The notes beneath the pieces were generated by a model. That model was not told where the DNA came from. It was given only the letters and a program-made list of their open reading frames with translations, and did not search any database. Positions 6,373-7,327 of a stretch of DNA of 7,327 nucleotides are shown piece by piece. A program made the position numbers and the translations under genes. Positions within the stretch are counted from its first letter, which is position 1. Every line of letters begins with the position of its first letter. This DNA comes from Mucilaginibacter sp. (GTDB lineage Bacteria; Bacteroidota; Bacteroidia; Sphingobacteriales; Sphingobacteriaceae). Where the stretch lies: assembly GCA_014376655.1 (NCBI GenBank), contig JACMRC010000469.1, forward strand, positions 1 through 7,327, given 5' to 3'.

Positions 6373-6852
6373 GGGCACAAATGGTTGTTTTTTGTAGCTT
6401 TTTGCATGGTTATGTTTTGCGTTCAATCGGTTAACGCCCAAGGGGTGAAACAGGAATTGGTAGAAGCTTTTTTAAAGGATGCCATCGACATGAAAATACC
6501 CGACGAGCAGTTGATAAAAAAGTATATGTGTAATGACCTCCCTATACCAAAAGACGAAAAAGCCCGCGGGGCACACGAGTTCTTCACCCAACAGGTTTAC
6601 AGGTTCAGGATGATGTTGCTCGGGCAATCAAAAAAGATAACCGATAACTTCGGCAACGCCATAACAGCCTATAAAAATCTGCCTGAAAATGAGCGAAATG
6701 TAATGATAGAGGAGAAAGACGAGGACAACGTGTTCCGCTTTAAAGGCGAGCAAAACCTTGTGTTTAATATCCTGGTAAGTAACGGCAGGATTTTGACTTT
6801 CACCACAATGAATAAAGGCGATAGATGGGTGTTTTTAATGCTTTGTGCTTGA
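6352..6852 (+). CDS. Small secreted protein of unknown function in the xdhC operon
   Basis: I do not recognise this family. From the ATG at 6352 it has 166 residues. Residues 1-29 are a signal peptide: a basic start, hydrophobic core WLFFVAFCMVMFCV, then SVNAQ. Cleavage probably falls near A29-Q30, so the product should be periplasmic or outer-membrane associated. The mature ~137 residues are soluble and charged. The first half looks helical (QELVEAFLKDAIDMKIPDEQ), followed by KDEK and ENER-rich parts and a last third likely in strands, ending in WVFLMLCA. The only mature cysteines are C60 and C165, a possible disulfide. An upstream in-frame ATG (6331) would add MLKRYHN and overlap xdhC by 20 bases. 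The ATG at 6352 is preferred because it sits one base after the xdhC stop (TAA-C-ATG) and gives a more normal signal peptide. One base also separates its TGA from the next ATG, so translational coupling is likely. Confidence 0.85.
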   Translation: MLKWYLNGHKWLFFVAFCMVMFCVQSVNAQGVKQELVEAFLKDAIDMKIPDEQLIKKYMCNDLPIPKDEKARGAHEFFTQQVYRFRMMLLGQSKKITDNFGNAITAYKNLPENERNVMIEEKDEDNVFRFKGEQNLVFNILVSNGRILTFTTMNKGDRWVFLMLCA

Positions 6853-6853
6853 T

Positions 6854-7327
6854 ATGGCAGCATTAATTATACTCGCGGCTGGTGCTTCAAGCAGGATGGG
6901 GTTCCCTAAACAAACCCTGTTATACAAGGGACGCACCCTGTTAGAGATAACGATAGAAGCCGGACTAAAATCCAAATGTCGACCTGTTACGGTGGTATTG
7001 GGAGCCAACTCGGAGAAGATTGAGCCGGGGATAAAAGACTACCCCATCAACATCATCCATAACCCCGATTGGGAAACTGGCATGGGTTCTTCCATCGCGT
7101 TAGCAATTAAGGGGATACAGAACGATACAAGTATTAACCAGGCGGTTATAATGCTATGCGACCAGCCCTTTGTGACCAGTCGGCTGATTGACAGCATGCT
7201 TTATAAACAGCAGGAAACTAATAAAAGAATCATTGCCTGTAATTATAAAGATACTATAGGTGTACCTGTGCTATTCAACCGGGCGCTCTTTGATGAGCTG
7301 ATCGGCTTACAGGGACAGGAAGGCGCA
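6854..7327 (+). CDS. MocA/MobA-like molybdenum cofactor nucleotidyltransferase (partial)
   Basis: The frame is open from ATG 6854 to the window edge, giving 158 residues of a family usually near 200, so the C-terminus lies outside. It starts with the nucleotide-binding signature LAAGASSRMGFPKQTLL (7-23) with K19. Then come VVLGAN, NPDWETGMGSSI (70-81), the metal-binding MLCDQPF (100-106) with D103, and GVPVLFNRALFDEL followed by LQGQEGA near the edge. This pattern fits the NTP_transf_3 family that transfers CMP or GMP to molybdopterin. The LAAG start, rather than the LAGG of MobA, and pairing with xdhC favour MocA-like CTP:molybdopterin cytidylyltransferase, which makes the cofactor form used by xanthine dehydrogenase-type enzymes. 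The preceding TGA (6850-6852) is one base upstream. Specificity for CTP is inferred. Confidence 0.9.
   Translation, partial: MAALIILAAGASSRMGFPKQTLLYKGRTLLEITIEAGLKSKCRPVTVVLGANSEKIEPGIKDYPINIIHNPDWETGMGSSIALAIKGIQNDTSINQAVIMLCDQPFVTSRLIDSMLYKQQETNKRIIACNYKDTIGVPVLFNRALFDELIGLQGQEGA

Noticed and set aside
1..7327. CRISPR array, insertion sequence, or toxin-antitoxin or defence system
   Set aside because: No regularly spaced repeats, transposase-like frames, terminal inverted repeats or recognisable defence domains were seen on either strand.

Overview
The window looks like a chromosomal segment from a Bacteroidota, most likely a Sphingobacteriaceae-type organism (Mucilaginibacter/Pedobacter-like). 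The reasons are a Reg_prop/Y_Y_Y propeller sensor kinase, gene starts without Shine-Dalgarno sequences, moderate A+T content, and two gene remnants that resemble families common in that group (DUF5686 outer-membrane proteins and a GT39 glycosyltransferase). Taxonomy is inferred from protein style only; no search was run.

Left part (1-2188), a patchwork. The window opens on the 3' end of a tRNA with encoded CCA (1-19), followed at once by a strong intrinsic terminator (22-56). Two minus-strand genes follow: a secreted histidine phosphatase (170-721) and a four-repeat COG4705/DUF347 membrane protein (1053-1811). Beside them are two plus-strand gene fragments. One is the last ~48 codons of what appears to be a DUF5686-family gene (761-925). 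The other is the first ~40 codons of what appears to be a GT39 glycosyltransferase gene (2006-2131). This suggests deletions or rearrangements on both sides of the membrane-protein gene.

Middle (2189-5152). One large plus-strand gene encodes a 987-residue sensor histidine kinase: signal peptide, periplasmic propeller region, Y_Y_Y domain, one membrane helix, HisKA_3-type phosphoacceptor (H772) and HATPase. No response regulator lies next to it in the window.

Right part (5223-7327). A tight plus-strand operon reads xdhC-family gene, small secreted protein of unknown function, MocA/MobA-like nucleotidyltransferase (cut by the window edge). Spacings are one base each. XdhC and the nucleotidyltransferase are maturation factors for molybdenum hydroxylases of the xanthine dehydrogenase family, so the enzyme subunits probably lie outside the window. 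The unknown exported protein between them is the most interesting candidate here. Its start region carries a 21-bp imperfect tandem duplication that creates two in-frame ATGs, the first of which overlaps the end of the xdhC gene.

I found no CRISPR array, insertion sequence, transposase, complete RNA gene, or defence or toxin-antitoxin system.
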